26,091 bases of DNA. Origin: WLJO01 sp945889085 (lineage in GTDB: Bacteria > Actinomycetota > Acidimicrobiia > Acidimicrobiales > Ilumatobacteraceae). Position 1 is the stretch's first letter. Each line of letters begins with the position of its first letter. Below the pieces are notes generated by a model, which was not told the origin of the DNA, ran no database searches, and worked only from the letters and a program-made list of their open reading frames with translations. The stretch is from the NCBI GenBank assembly GCA_945889085.1, contig CAMDBM010000040.1, positions 1-26,091 of the forward strand, read 5' to 3'. This document shows, piece after piece, positions 7,033-14,393 of the stretch. The position numbers and the translations under genes were made by a program.

Positions 7033-7953
7033 ATGGCAACACCTGCGTCCGTCTCCGAGGTCTCTGCAGCGCTCTCGCAACATGGGTACCTCCCCGATGA
7101 GGGCCTCGCCACAGCGATCTTCCTCTCACTCACCCTTCGCCGCCCCCTCCTGCTCGAGGGCGAGGCAGGTGTCGGCAAGACCGAGGTCGCCAAGGTGCTC
7201 AGCCGATGGACGGGTGGTGAGCTGATCCGCCTCCAGTGCTACGAGGGCATCGACTCCTCACAGGCCGTCTACGAGTGGGACTACGCCAAGCAGTTGCTCC
7301 ACCTGCGCACCGCCGAGGCAACGGGAGAGGCAACCTCCCGCGGCGCGACAGCCATCGAGAACGAGTTGTATTCCGAGCGGTTCCTCGTGAAGCGGCCGCT
7401 CCTGCGCGCGATTGCGCACCGGGAGGGCCCGCCGCCGATCCTGTTGATCGACGAGGTGGACCGCGCCGACGACGAGTTCGAGGCCTTCCTCCTCGAGGTG
7501 CTCTCCGACTACCAGATCACGGTTCCCGAACTGGGCACGTTCAGCGCAGCGGAACCACCGCTCGTCATCCTCACCTCGAACCGCACCCGTGACGTGCACG
7601 ACGCACTGAAGCGCCGTTGCCTGTATCACTGGGTGGAGCACCCCGGGTTCGAGCGAGAGGTCGCGATCGTGCGGCTGCGCGTTCCCGATGTCACCGAGAT
7701 CCTCGCCCGTCAGGTAGCAGCAGCCGTCGAGGAAATGCGCGGCATGCAGCTGTACAAGCCCCCGGGCGTTGCCGAGACGATCGACTGGGCCACTGCCCTC
7801 GGCAAGCTCGGCACAGCACAGCTCGACGAGCGCACCATCCTCGCCACGCTCGGCACGGTACTCAAGTATCGGGAGGACCTGGACAAGGTCCGTCTGCACG
7901 CTGGTGAGGTACTCCTCAAGAAGGCGCTCGAGCGCGCCGCCGGCCGTGCCTAG
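7033..7953 (+). CDS. coxD: MoxR-type AAA+ ATPase, CO dehydrogenase maturation factor
   Basis: CoxD is a MoxR-family AAA+ ATPase which, in the studied CO dehydrogenase system, is needed to mature the Mo/Cu/S active site of the folded apoenzyme. The 306-residue protein has Walker A GEAGVGKT (43-50), Walker B ILLIDEVD (136-143), sensor 1 LTSN (about 170-173) and arginine-finger candidates in ALKRRCLYHW (181-190). All residues needed for ATP hydrolysis appear intact. The short gap before coxE (an 8-base overlap with the chosen start) and the following XdhC genes make this the head of a maturation operon. The pairing of a MoxR ATPase with a VWA protein is a well-known functional unit, which supports the CoxD/CoxE assignment over a generic MoxR protein. 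Confidence 0.93.
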   Translation: MATPASVSEVSAALSQHGYLPDEGLATAIFLSLTLRRPLLLEGEAGVGKTEVAKVLSRWTGGELIRLQCYEGIDSSQAVYEWDYAKQLLHLRTAEATGEATSRGATAIENELYSERFLVKRPLLRAIAHREGPPPILLIDEVDRADDEFEAFLLEVLSDYQITVPELGTFSAAEPPLVILTSNRTRDVHDALKRRCLYHWVEHPGFEREVAIVRLRVPDVTEILARQVAAAVEEMRGMQLYKPPGVAETIDWATALGKLGTAQLDERTILATLGTVLKYREDLDKVRLHAGEVLLKKALERAAGRA

Positions 7954-9127
7954 TGCTCCCGTGCGCGAGGTGAAGTCCGATGCGATGCGCATCGCCGTGG
8001 CCTTCGCCCGCGTCCTGCGCGGCGCGGGGGTCAGCGTGCCGATCAGCCGGGTACTGGGGTTCGCAGAAGGCATCGAGGTCATCGGGATCGAGGACCGGGA
8101 CGCGGTCTACTGGACCGGGCGCGCCACGCTGCTCCACCGGCCCGAGGACAACCAGACCTACGACCGCGCGTTCAAGGTGTTCTGGGAGTGGCGGGGCAGC
8201 TCCATGGACCTCGTTGTCGAGCTCCCGACGATCGACATCCAGCTAGCCGTCGATAGCGACGACGAGGAGGAGGGCAGCGACGGCCCGCCGCCCGAGGAGG
8301 ACGAGTCCGACACACCGACGATCCACCTCCGCTTCTCGGCAACGGAGATCCTCCGGGAGAAGGACTTCGCGCTGTACAGCCAGGACGAGTTGCGCGAGGC
8401 CCAGACGCTGATGGCTGACCTGCGATTGGTCGGCACGCCGCGCCGCAGCCGACGACTCGTGAACTCCCGCCGACGTGGCGCCAGACCGGACCTGCGTCGC
8501 ACCGTGCGGGCCGCACTCCGGGCCGGAGGCGAGCCCATCGACCGCGCGTGGCGCGAGCCCGGCGAGAAACTCCGTCGCCTCGTGCTGCTGCTCGACGTCT
8601 CCGGCTCCATGGAGCCGTACGCGCGGGCGCTCGTCCGGTTCGTTCACGCCGCCGTAGCGGGCCGCCAGAAGGTCGAGGCATTCACACTCGGTACGCGGCT
8701 CACCCGTGTGACCCGCGAACTGAACAGCCGGGACCCGGACCGCGCAATGCAGCAGGCCGCCAACCGGGTTGCGGACTGGAGCGGCGGCACCCGACTCGGC
8801 GAGGGCTTCCGGCAGTTCAACGACGAGTGGGGCGTGCGCGGAATGGCCCGCGGGGCAATCATCGTCGTCCTCAGCGACGGTTGGGACCGAGGCGAGCCCG
8901 AGGTGCTTGCCGCCCAGATGGAGCGCCTGCACCGCGTTGCGTACAAGGTGGTCTGGGTGAACCCGCTGAAGGTCACGCCCGGATATGCACCGTTAGCACG
9001 TGGCATGGCTGCTGCGTTGCCGTACGTTGATGACTTCGTGGAGGGTCATTCGGTTGATGCCCTCGAGGAACTGGCCCGGGTGATCTCCCACGAGATCGGG
9101 CCGAAGCGAACCGGAATGAGGAGATGA
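7946..9127 (+). CDS. coxE: VWA-domain protein, CO dehydrogenase accessory
   Basis: CoxE is the von Willebrand factor A partner of CoxD; such proteins bind a divalent metal and are thought to couple the ATPase to its target enzyme. The protein is 393 residues from the GTG at 7946. The C-terminal VWA domain has a complete MIDAS: DVSGS (D217, S219, S221), T282 in GGTRLGEGF, and D311 in LSDGWDRG. A very acidic stretch lies at about residues 105-125. The frame is open upstream to 7769 inside coxD. Possible starts are GTG 7946 (8-base overlap with the coxD stop), GTG 7961, GTG 7970 and ATG 7985. I chose 7946 for the coupling overlap, but no ribosome binding site decides it. An XdhC gene follows after 4 bases. 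Confidence 0.9.
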   Translation: MPSAPVREVKSDAMRIAVAFARVLRGAGVSVPISRVLGFAEGIEVIGIEDRDAVYWTGRATLLHRPEDNQTYDRAFKVFWEWRGSSMDLVVELPTIDIQLAVDSDDEEEGSDGPPPEEDESDTPTIHLRFSATEILREKDFALYSQDELREAQTLMADLRLVGTPRRSRRLVNSRRRGARPDLRRTVRAALRAGGEPIDRAWREPGEKLRRLVLLLDVSGSMEPYARALVRFVHAAVAGRQKVEAFTLGTRLTRVTRELNSRDPDRAMQQAANRVADWSGGTRLGEGFRQFNDEWGVRGMARGAIIVVLSDGWDRGEPEVLAAQMERLHRVAYKVVWVNPLKVTPGYAPLARGMAAALPYVDDFVEGHSVDALEELARVISHEIGPKRTGMRR

Positions 9128-9131
9128 CGAG

Positions 9132-9449
9132 ATGAAGGACATCCTCGACGACATCGATCGCTGGCGCGCCGCCGGCAAACGGGTGGCCGTTGCGCGCGTC
9201 GTCAACATCGAGGGCTCGGGCCCACGCGACCCGGGCGCCGCGATGGCGGTCAGCGAGGACGGCGAGGTGGCCGGTTCGGTCTCCGGAGGCTGTGTCGAGG
9301 GCGCCGTGGTCGGTGAGGCGCTCGGCATCCTCAACGGGGACGGCACGCCGAGGCTCGTGAGATTCGGGTACAGCGACGACGAGGCATTCGCCGTGGGCCT
9401 CACGTGCGGCGGCATCATCCACCTCTTCATCGAACCGCTGGTCTGGTAG
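9132..9449 (+). CDS. XdhC/CoxI family protein, short form (N-terminal domain only)
   Basis: XdhC-family proteins bind molybdenum cofactor and help insert a sulfurated cofactor into xanthine-dehydrogenase-type enzymes. This 105-residue protein contains only the N-terminal XdhC_CoxI domain: GSGPRDPGAAM (about 28-38), the conserved GSVSGGCVEG with its cysteine C54, and LTCGGIIHLFIEPL at the end, whose C92 is also conserved. The Rossmann C-terminal domain of full-length XdhC is missing here and is carried by the next gene, 6 bases downstream. The ATG at 9132 has GAGGAG-like bases overlapping the coxE stop region. Co-transcription with coxDE supports a role in maturing the CoxL-type enzyme. It could be called coxI or coxF by different schemes. 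Confidence 0.9.
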   Translation: MKDILDDIDRWRAAGKRVAVARVVNIEGSGPRDPGAAMAVSEDGEVAGSVSGGCVEGAVVGEALGILNGDGTPRLVRFGYSDDEAFAVGLTCGGIIHLFIEPLVW

Positions 9450-9455
9450 GTCGCT

Positions 9456-10256
9456 GTGCTCTACGAGGTACTCCGTGACCGAATCCGCGCGACGGAACCC
9501 ACCGTGTTCGCAACCGTTATCGACGGGCCCGGCGTGGGCGGCAGGTTGCTGCTCTGGCCCGGGGGCGAGCCCTTGGGGACGCTCGGCAACGCCGAACTCG
9601 ACCGCATCGTTGCCCGCGATTCCCTCGGGGAACTCGAGGCCGGCCACACGCTCGTACGCCACTACGGACCGAGCGGGGAGACCACCCCTGAGGACCTCGC
9701 GAACACACCCACGCTCAGCGTGTTCATCGAGTCCTTCGCGCCGCCGCCGCAGATGTGGATCTTCGGTGCGGTCGACTTCACCGCAGCACTCTCCAAGGTC
9801 GGCAAGATCCTCGGCTATCGGGTAACCGTCTGCGATGCGCGTGAGGTGTTTGCCACCAAGCGCCGGTTCCCCGCAGCCGACGAGGTGAAGGTGACCTGGC
9901 CCGGACCGATGTTCACCGAGTTCGGAGGGTCGCTCGGCCCGCGCGATGCCGTGTGCATCCTCACCCATGATGCCAAGTTCGACGTGCCGGCAGTACAGGG
10001 TGCGCTCGCCACGAAGGTCGGCTACATCGGCGTCATGGGATCACGCAAGACCCACGCAAAGCGTCTGGAGCGCCTCGCCGATGTTGGGGTGACGGCCCCC
10101 GAGGATCTCGCCCGCCTCATGTCACCGATCGGTCTCGATCTCGGCGCACGTACCCCCGAGGAGACTGCGGTGGCGATCTGTGCAGAGATCATTGCGCTGC
10201 GTACCGGGCGCAGACCCCCCTCGCTGCGCAACTCGAGCGGGCCGATCCACTCCTGA
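9456..10256 (+). CDS. XdhC family protein with Rossmann C-terminal domain
   Basis: This 266-residue protein is the longer member of a paired XdhC set. Its first 90 or so residues resemble the end of an XdhC_CoxI domain, ending in VFIESFAPPPQ. It continues as the XdhC Rossmann domain: IFGAVDFTAAL (about 102-112), ILTHDAKFD (168-176), GSRKTH (195-200) and SPIGLDLGARTPEETA (223-238). These are standard marks of the family that delivers sulfurated molybdenum cofactor. The start is GTG 9456, with no strong ribosome binding site; translation is probably coupled to the gene ending 6 bases upstream. It is the last gene of the coxDE operon and converges with the NlpC/P60 gene 28 bases away. No obvious terminator hairpin is seen between them. 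Confidence 0.9.
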   Translation: MLYEVLRDRIRATEPTVFATVIDGPGVGGRLLLWPGGEPLGTLGNAELDRIVARDSLGELEAGHTLVRHYGPSGETTPEDLANTPTLSVFIESFAPPPQMWIFGAVDFTAALSKVGKILGYRVTVCDAREVFATKRRFPAADEVKVTWPGPMFTEFGGSLGPRDAVCILTHDAKFDVPAVQGALATKVGYIGVMGSRKTHAKRLERLADVGVTAPEDLARLMSPIGLDLGARTPEETAVAICAEIIALRTGRRPPSLRNSSGPIHS

Positions 10257-10284
10257 ACACACTGGCCCGCTGAGGGCCTGCCGG

Positions 10285-11013
10285 TCAGGGTTGGGTGGTG
10301 GTGGGCGCTGTCGATCCGCCGGGCGCTACGGCACGCTGGCCGTCCGGCGTGCCGACCCGCACGATGCGCTCCCAGCGCCCGGTTGCGGGGCTGACCTCGA
10401 CAGAGCGGCCCGGGTACGGAGCGTGCACCATGGCCGCACCGACCCCGAGGGCGAGCATGACGTGACCCGGGTAATACAGGAGGTCGGCCGGCAGCACCTC
10501 TGCCTTGGTCGAGCGCCGGATCGTGCGGATCTGGCGGAGCGATTGGTGCGGGAGGTAGCGGCCGCCCTGCGCCCAGGCCCACGAGGTGAGACCGGAGCAA
10601 TCGAAGCCCACGCCGGCTGCGGCCCTGCGGGCCCGGTACGGCACACCGACCTGGGTGAGCGCGGAGAGCAGCGCGATCATGCGCTGGCGCGACGCCGTGG
10701 ACCAGGCGTCGGCGAGGCGGCCGGCGGACACCTCGCCCGCCACCGCAACGAGGGGAACCACAACGGCGAGTTTGTCGGCGTAGGTGTCGTCTCGGGCCCA
10801 GAGCGCGGCGAGGGCTTCGGCGGCGGCAACGGACAGAGCCGTGTTGCTCCCGGCGACTGCCGGACGGGCCGGCTTGCTGAGCGCCGTCGACGCCGCTGGC
10901 GACGGGACCAGCCCGACCACCGTGGCCACCAGCGCGAGCGCCGCACCGATCAGCGTCTGGGACACCCGATTCGAGTGGAAGCAACGAGCGCCGGCGCCGG
11001 CTGCGATCTGCAT
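10285..11013 (-). CDS. NlpC/P60 family secreted cell-wall hydrolase
   Basis: NlpC/P60 proteins are cysteine peptidases that usually cut peptide bonds in the peptidoglycan stem outside the membrane. The C-terminal domain shows the catalytic cysteine in FDCSGLTSWAW, the histidine in PGHVMLALG and a third polar residue, probably the His of MVHAPYPG. A hydrophobic segment near the N-terminus (TLIGAALALVATVVGL) is a signal peptide or anchor. The middle region is Ala-rich, and a Pro/Thr tail ends the protein. Two starts are possible: ATG 11031 (248 residues) or ATG 11013 (242). I prefer 11013 because TACCGT lies exactly 6 bases upstream of it, as for leaderless transcripts, while 11031 has no ribosome binding site. 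It separates two cox-related operons but has no evident link to CO dehydrogenase. Confidence 0.87.
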   Translation of the reverse strand: MQIAAGAGARCFHSNRVSQTLIGAALALVATVVGLVPSPAASTALSKPARPAVAGSNTALSVAAAEALAALWARDDTYADKLAVVVPLVAVAGEVSAGRLADAWSTASRQRMIALLSALTQVGVPYRARRAAAGVGFDCSGLTSWAWAQGGRYLPHQSLRQIRTIRRSTKAEVLPADLLYYPGHVMLALGVGAAMVHAPYPGRSVEVSPATGRWERIVRVGTPDGQRAVAPGGSTAPTTTQP

Positions 11014-11019
11014 GCGGGT

Positions 11020-11025
11020 ACGGTA
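11020..11025 (-). promoter_or_regulatory. -10 box (TACCGT), leaderless-type promoter of the NlpC/P60 gene
   Basis: TACCGT on the minus strand ends 6 bases before the ATG at 11013. The same hexamer with the same 6-base spacing precedes the LCP gene at 19528. A TTGTCA lies about 20 bases further upstream, too far for an ideal -35. Confidence 0.45.
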
Positions 11026-11107
11026 CCCCATTTATGACGGTTGGATGACAATAGCCGTAATAATTGACATCTCTGCAGGTCAGGTGGGTTGTCGGCTTGA
11101 CCGCTGC

Positions 11108-11113
11108 TAGGAC
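11108..11113 (+). promoter_or_regulatory. Possible -10 box (TAGGAC) upstream of mocA
   Basis: TAGGAC matches TANNNT except for the last base and ends 6 bases before the GTG at 11120, the spacing seen at other starts in this window. A TTGACA lies at 11064-11069 but is too far upstream to be its -35. Weak call. Confidence 0.3.
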
Positions 11114-11119
11114 AGGGCC

Positions 11120-11689
11120 GTGCAACGACCGATCGCCGTCCTCCTCGCCGCCGGCGGCGGCACGCGCTTTCAGGGCGCGACACACAAACTGCTCGCGCCG
11201 CTACATGGCCGGCCCGTCTATCAATGGGCGATCAAGCACGCGCTCGAGGCCGATCTCGAGGTGTGGGTGATCACCGGGTGCGCCGAACTCGAACCGGTGG
11301 CCGCTGTGGAGTTCCTGCACAACGACAACTGGGCGAGTGGGCAGGCCAGTTCGCTGCAGCGGGCCGTCACCTGTGCACGCGAGCGGGGCCTCGACACGTT
11401 CACCGTGGGCCTCGCGGATCAACCGTTCATCACGCCGCTCGCCTGGCGGAGCGTCAGCGCCAGCACGTCGCCGATCGCCGTTGCGAACTACAACGGTGTA
11501 CGCGGCAACCCCGTCCGGCTCGATTCCACGGTGTGGGAACTCCTCCCTACTGAAGGGGACCTCGGAGCACGTAGTCTGTTCACCCAACGACCTGAACTCG
11601 TCGCTGACGTGCCTTGTGACGGGTCGAGCGCCGATATAGATACTTTGGAGGATCTACAGCGATGGAACTCGTCAACGAATTCACGGTGA
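11120..11689 (+). CDS. mocA: Molybdenum cofactor cytidylyltransferase (MobA-like NTP transferase)
   Basis: MocA transfers CMP from CTP to molybdopterin to give the cytosine-dinucleotide cofactor used by CO-dehydrogenase and xanthine-oxidase-type enzymes. The 189-residue protein has the nucleotidyltransferase loop LLAAGGGTRF (8-17) with the downstream HKLLAPL lysine (K23), NDNWASGQASSLQ (about 68-80), the metal-binding Asp in LADQPF (D100), RGNPVRL and GDLGARSL. The LLAAGG rather than LAGG form is typical of the MocA branch, which favours CTP over GTP; this is inference from motif and context. The start is GTG 11120, without a Shine-Dalgarno but with a TAGGAC box 6 bases upstream. It overlaps coxG by 28 bases, so the two are co-translated. 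This links cofactor supply to the cox genes on either side. Confidence 0.87.
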   Translation: MQRPIAVLLAAGGGTRFQGATHKLLAPLHGRPVYQWAIKHALEADLEVWVITGCAELEPVAAVEFLHNDNWASGQASSLQRAVTCARERGLDTFTVGLADQPFITPLAWRSVSASTSPIAVANYNGVRGNPVRLDSTVWELLPTEGDLGARSLFTQRPELVADVPCDGSSADIDTLEDLQRWNSSTNSR

Positions 11690-12357
11690 AGCGCCCGATA
11701 GAGCAGACGTGGAACACGCTGACCGACGTGCCCACCATCACGCCGTGCCTCCCCGGCGCCGCGCTCGAGGCCATCGACGGCAACACCTACAGCGGTGTCG
11801 TGCGCCTGAAGGTCGGCCCGATCACCGCAAACTTCAAGGGTGACGCCTCCTTCATCGAGAAAGACGATGTGAAGCACCGCGCCGTGCTCGACGCCAAGGG
11901 TCGCGACACCGGCAACAAGGGCAACGCTGCTGCAATCATCATCGCCCAGCTCGAGTCGATCGATGCCAACACCACCAAGGTGGTCGTCTCCACCGACCTG
12001 AAGATCACCGGCAAGTTCGCCCAGTTCGGCCGCGGCGCCATGCAGGAGATCTCCAACAAACTCCTCGCCGAGTTCGTGAGCAATCTCGAGAAGCTGACCA
12101 CGGCCGATGCCGCTGCCCAGACAGCCTCCGGCGATGCAGCCTCCACCGCCGCGGCCGTCGAGTCGGATGCCGCCCCGGCATCCACGGCGAATGCCGCCAC
12201 GGGGGCGTCGACAATCACTGCCCCCAGGGCGTCGGACAACGACAACGTGCTCGACCTCGGCAAGTACGCCGGTGCCGCCATGGCCAAGCGTTTCGCCCCC
12301 TTCGCCGGCGGACTCCTGCTCCTGTTGCTGCTGCTCATGCGGCGCCGCCGCCACTAG
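11662..12357 (+). CDS. coxG: CoxG: SRPBCC protein with C-terminal membrane anchor
   Basis: CoxG connects CO dehydrogenase to the membrane. Work on mycobacterial homologues indicates that the SRPBCC domain binds menaquinone and passes electrons from the enzyme to it. The 231-residue protein has the family N-terminus MELVNEFTV, the block PCLPGA (about 28-33), VGPITANFKG (about 51-60), and GKFAQFGRG (about 117-125), making an SRPBCC (CoxG) domain over residues 1-145. An Ala/Ser/Thr-rich flexible linker spans about 146-200. A hydrophobic segment (about 211-226) ends in RRRRH, a tail anchor with positive-inside residues. ATG 11662 fits the family start exactly; GGAGG lies about 10 bases upstream. 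The overlap with mocA is 28 bases. Presence of CoxG favours a real respiratory CO dehydrogenase-type enzyme in this organism. Confidence 0.93.
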   Translation: MELVNEFTVKRPIEQTWNTLTDVPTITPCLPGAALEAIDGNTYSGVVRLKVGPITANFKGDASFIEKDDVKHRAVLDAKGRDTGNKGNAAAIIIAQLESIDANTTKVVVSTDLKITGKFAQFGRGAMQEISNKLLAEFVSNLEKLTTADAAAQTASGDAASTAAAVESDAAPASTANAATGASTITAPRASDNDNVLDLGKYAGAAMAKRFAPFAGGLLLLLLLLMRRRRH

Positions 12358-12379
12358 TCGTCACCGCCCCCGATCCGTG

Positions 12380-12835
12380 ATGCTGCCCGACGACCGCGCC
12401 ATGGTGCGCCAATTGCTCGGGCGTGAGCCCCTCGCCGGGTTCGAGGTCGTCGTCCGGGACAAGTCCGGCTGGCCGGTCGTGATCCGCAACGAGGCGCTTC
12501 TTCCCGACGGTCGCCCGATGCCGACGCGCTTCTGGCTCGTCGGCAAGCAGCAGAGCGTCGCCGTGGGGCGGCTCGAGTCCGAGGGCGGGGTGCGTCGGGC
12601 CGAGTCAGAGGTGGACGCAGACGAACTCGCTGCTACCCATCGCCGCTATGCCGCCGAACGTGATGCGTCGCTCCCGACCGGTCACGAGGGCCCACGGCCC
12701 AGCGGCGGTGTGGGGGGCACCCGGCTCGGCGTGAAGTGTCTCCACACCCACTACGCGTACTTCCTTGCCGGGGGCGACGACCCGGTCGGCCGCTGGGTGC
12801 AGAGCCATCTCGATGCTGCCGAGGTCGCACCATGA
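12380..12835 (+). CDS. DUF501 family protein
   Basis: This is a small protein of unknown function, 151 residues from ATG 12380 (GTG 12377 and ATG 12401 are also in frame; none has a clear ribosome binding site). It carries the DUF501 signature near the C-terminus: GGVGGTRLGVKCLHTHYAYF followed by LAGGDDPVG (about 109-137), with a conserved cysteine and histidines. LPDGRPMPTRFWLVG (about 41-55) is another family block. In actinobacteria such as Mycobacterium tuberculosis the DUF501 gene (Rv1025) lies directly before ppx (Rv1026), as here. The stop overlaps the ppx start (ATGA). It lies 22 bases after coxG, so the whole run from mocA may be one transcript, although function is probably unrelated. 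Confidence 0.87.
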   Translation: MLPDDRAMVRQLLGREPLAGFEVVVRDKSGWPVVIRNEALLPDGRPMPTRFWLVGKQQSVAVGRLESEGGVRRAESEVDADELAATHRRYAAERDASLPTGHEGPRPSGGVGGTRLGVKCLHTHYAYFLAGGDDPVGRWVQSHLDAAEVAP

Positions 12836-13770
12836 GCACCGCACCGACCGTCGCCGCTATCGACATCGGCACCAACTCGGTGAAGTTGCTCGTGCGCCAC
12901 GGCTCCGATCGCTTCTCCCACGCAGTCGCTGTTCGCCTCGGCGAGGGTATGCACGCCACGCGAGAGCTCCAGCCCGAGCCCATTGCGAGGACGCTCGACG
13001 CCCTGCGGCGCCTGCGTTCCCTCGCCGACGAGCGAGGGGTGGCCCGCCTCGGCGTCGTGGCAACGTCGGCGACGCGCGACGCCCGAAACCGCGACGCGTT
13101 CCTGGACGCCGCGGCCGAGATCCTCGGCACCCGACCCATCGTGCTCTCCGGCGAGCAGGAAGGTCGCCTTGCGTACAGCGGTTCGTGCATCGATCTTCCC
13201 GACGGTGTCGGTTCGCCCCGGCTCGTCGTCGACATCGGCGGCGGCTCCACCGAGCTCGTGGTCGGGGCGGTCGACGCGCTGAGCGTCGCCTCGATCGATC
13301 TCGGCTGTGTCCGCCTCACGGAGAGCCACCTTCGGTCCGACCCACCCCGGCCTGATGAGTTGACCAACGCGATCGGGCTCGTCCAGGACCACCTCGATGA
13401 TGTCATCAGGGACCTCCCGGACATCCTCGATGTCGCCTCGATCGTCGGTATCGGCGGAACGATCACCACGGTTGCGGCCGTCGAGGTCGGGATCGCCGAC
13501 TACGAGGCCCTCCACGGCTTCTGGCTGAGCCGGCACGCGGCCGAAGATGTCTTCCGGACACTGGCCACCGAGCGACTCTCCGACCGGGTACACAATCCCG
13601 GGCTCCCCGCGGACCGTGCCACCGTCATCGTCGGGGGTCTGTGCGTCCTCGTGGCCGTACTTCGCAAACTGCGGGCCGACGGGCTCACACTGTCGCGCCG
13701 TGCCGCAGTGGACGGTATCTGCGCCGCGCTCGTCGAGGACCGCTGGCCGCTCCCGAACACGGCACCATGA
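12832..13770 (+). CDS. ppx: Ppx/GppA family exopolyphosphatase
   Basis: Ppx/GppA enzymes belong to the ASKHA fold and hydrolyse polyphosphate or pppGpp in the cytoplasm. The 312-residue protein has phosphate-1 motif DIGTNSVKLL (11-20), the segment VLSGEQEGRLAY (about 104-115) whose E110 is the likely catalytic glutamate, and phosphate-2 motif DIGGGSTELVVG (134-145). GIGGT (about 237-241) provides the adenosine-type loop. The length corresponds to the short actinobacterial form lacking the C-terminal HD-like domain of the E. coli enzyme. ATG 12832 overlaps the DUF501 stop, and its own stop overlaps the next start, both ATGA. Pairing with DUF501 matches Mycobacterium Rv1025-Rv1026. Whether it prefers polyphosphate, or is mainly a short-chain or ADP/ATP-acting enzyme, cannot be read from sequence. 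Confidence 0.92.
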   Translation: MSTAPTVAAIDIGTNSVKLLVRHGSDRFSHAVAVRLGEGMHATRELQPEPIARTLDALRRLRSLADERGVARLGVVATSATRDARNRDAFLDAAAEILGTRPIVLSGEQEGRLAYSGSCIDLPDGVGSPRLVVDIGGGSTELVVGAVDALSVASIDLGCVRLTESHLRSDPPRPDELTNAIGLVQDHLDDVIRDLPDILDVASIVGIGGTITTVAAVEVGIADYEALHGFWLSRHAAEDVFRTLATERLSDRVHNPGLPADRATVIVGGLCVLVAVLRKLRADGLTLSRRAAVDGICAALVEDRWPLPNTAP

Positions 13771-14393
13771 GCGCGATGCACCCGTCGGCATCCGCTCGGT
13801 CCAACCTCCGTATGTACGGCCGGCGGATCATGCTGCGCCCCCTGATGGCCAGTGACTTCCAGACATATCGGGAGAGCCGTTTGCGCAACGAGGACTGGCT
13901 CCTGCAGTGGGAACCGAGTCGGCTCTCACTGGCAGCAGACCCCATCCGCGACCAAGCGGCGTTCGCAGCGCGATGCAACCTCAGGGACCGCGAGCGCCAG
14001 GTAGGCGGCGCCTATGGGCTCGGCCTGTTCGTTGAGGACGCCCTCTGCGGCGAGGTCAACCTCAATAATGTCCAACGCGGCGCACTACAGACCGCCACTG
14101 TCGGTTACTGGATCGACCAGGCCAGGGCGGGCCACGCCTATGTTGCCGAGGCAGTCGTCGTACTCGCACGCTTCGCCTTCGACGAGTTGCTGCTGCACCG
14201 CCTCGAGATCTGCATCATCCCGCGCAACCACCGGAGCAGGCGGGTGATGGAGAAACTACGGATTCGCGACGAAGGCGTTGCCCAGCGCTACCTCGAGATC
14301 AACGGCGTCTGGGAGGACCACATCCGTTACGGCTTCACCGCAGAGGAGTGGGCCGACCGTCGCGCCGAACTCGCGGCAACTTGGCTCCCCTAG
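13767..14393 (+). CDS. GNAT acetyltransferase, RimJ/RimL type
   Basis: This 208-residue GNAT-fold protein resembles RimJ, which acetylates protein N-termini such as that of ribosomal protein S5. Key blocks are RIMLRPLMASDF (about 20-31), GEVNLNNV (about 95-102), VGYWIDQARAGHAYVAEAVVVL (about 112-133), the strand RLEICIIPRN with RSRRVMEKLRIRDEGV (about 145-171), and DHIRYGF near the end, typical of the RimJ/RimL branch. The acetyl-CoA loop is in the form xxAGxxYVAEA rather than the classic Q/RxxGxG/A, which is common in this family. ATG 13767 overlaps the ppx stop. The true protein start could be the Met before YGRRIML, but 13767 is favoured by coupling. Its stop overlaps that of the facing basic-protein gene by 3 bases (CTAG). 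Confidence 0.88.
   Translation: MSAMHPSASARSNLRMYGRRIMLRPLMASDFQTYRESRLRNEDWLLQWEPSRLSLAADPIRDQAAFAARCNLRDRERQVGGAYGLGLFVEDALCGEVNLNNVQRGALQTATVGYWIDQARAGHAYVAEAVVVLARFAFDELLLHRLEICIIPRNHRSRRVMEKLRIRDEGVAQRYLEINGVWEDHIRYGFTAEEWADRRAELAATWLP

Noticed and set aside
9132..10256. Frameshift splitting one xdhC gene into two
   Set aside because: The second gene has its own start and an N-terminal segment of about 90 residues before the Rossmann domain, and the paired arrangement is known in other bacteria. There is no sign of a broken single frame.
10022..11185. Minus-strand open frame of 387 codons overlapping the NlpC/P60 gene
   Set aside because: It lies in a different frame from the NlpC/P60 gene on the same strand and is antisense to the XdhC gene end and mocA start. 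The NlpC frame carries the catalytic Cys and His motifs; this one is Arg/Gly-rich and featureless.
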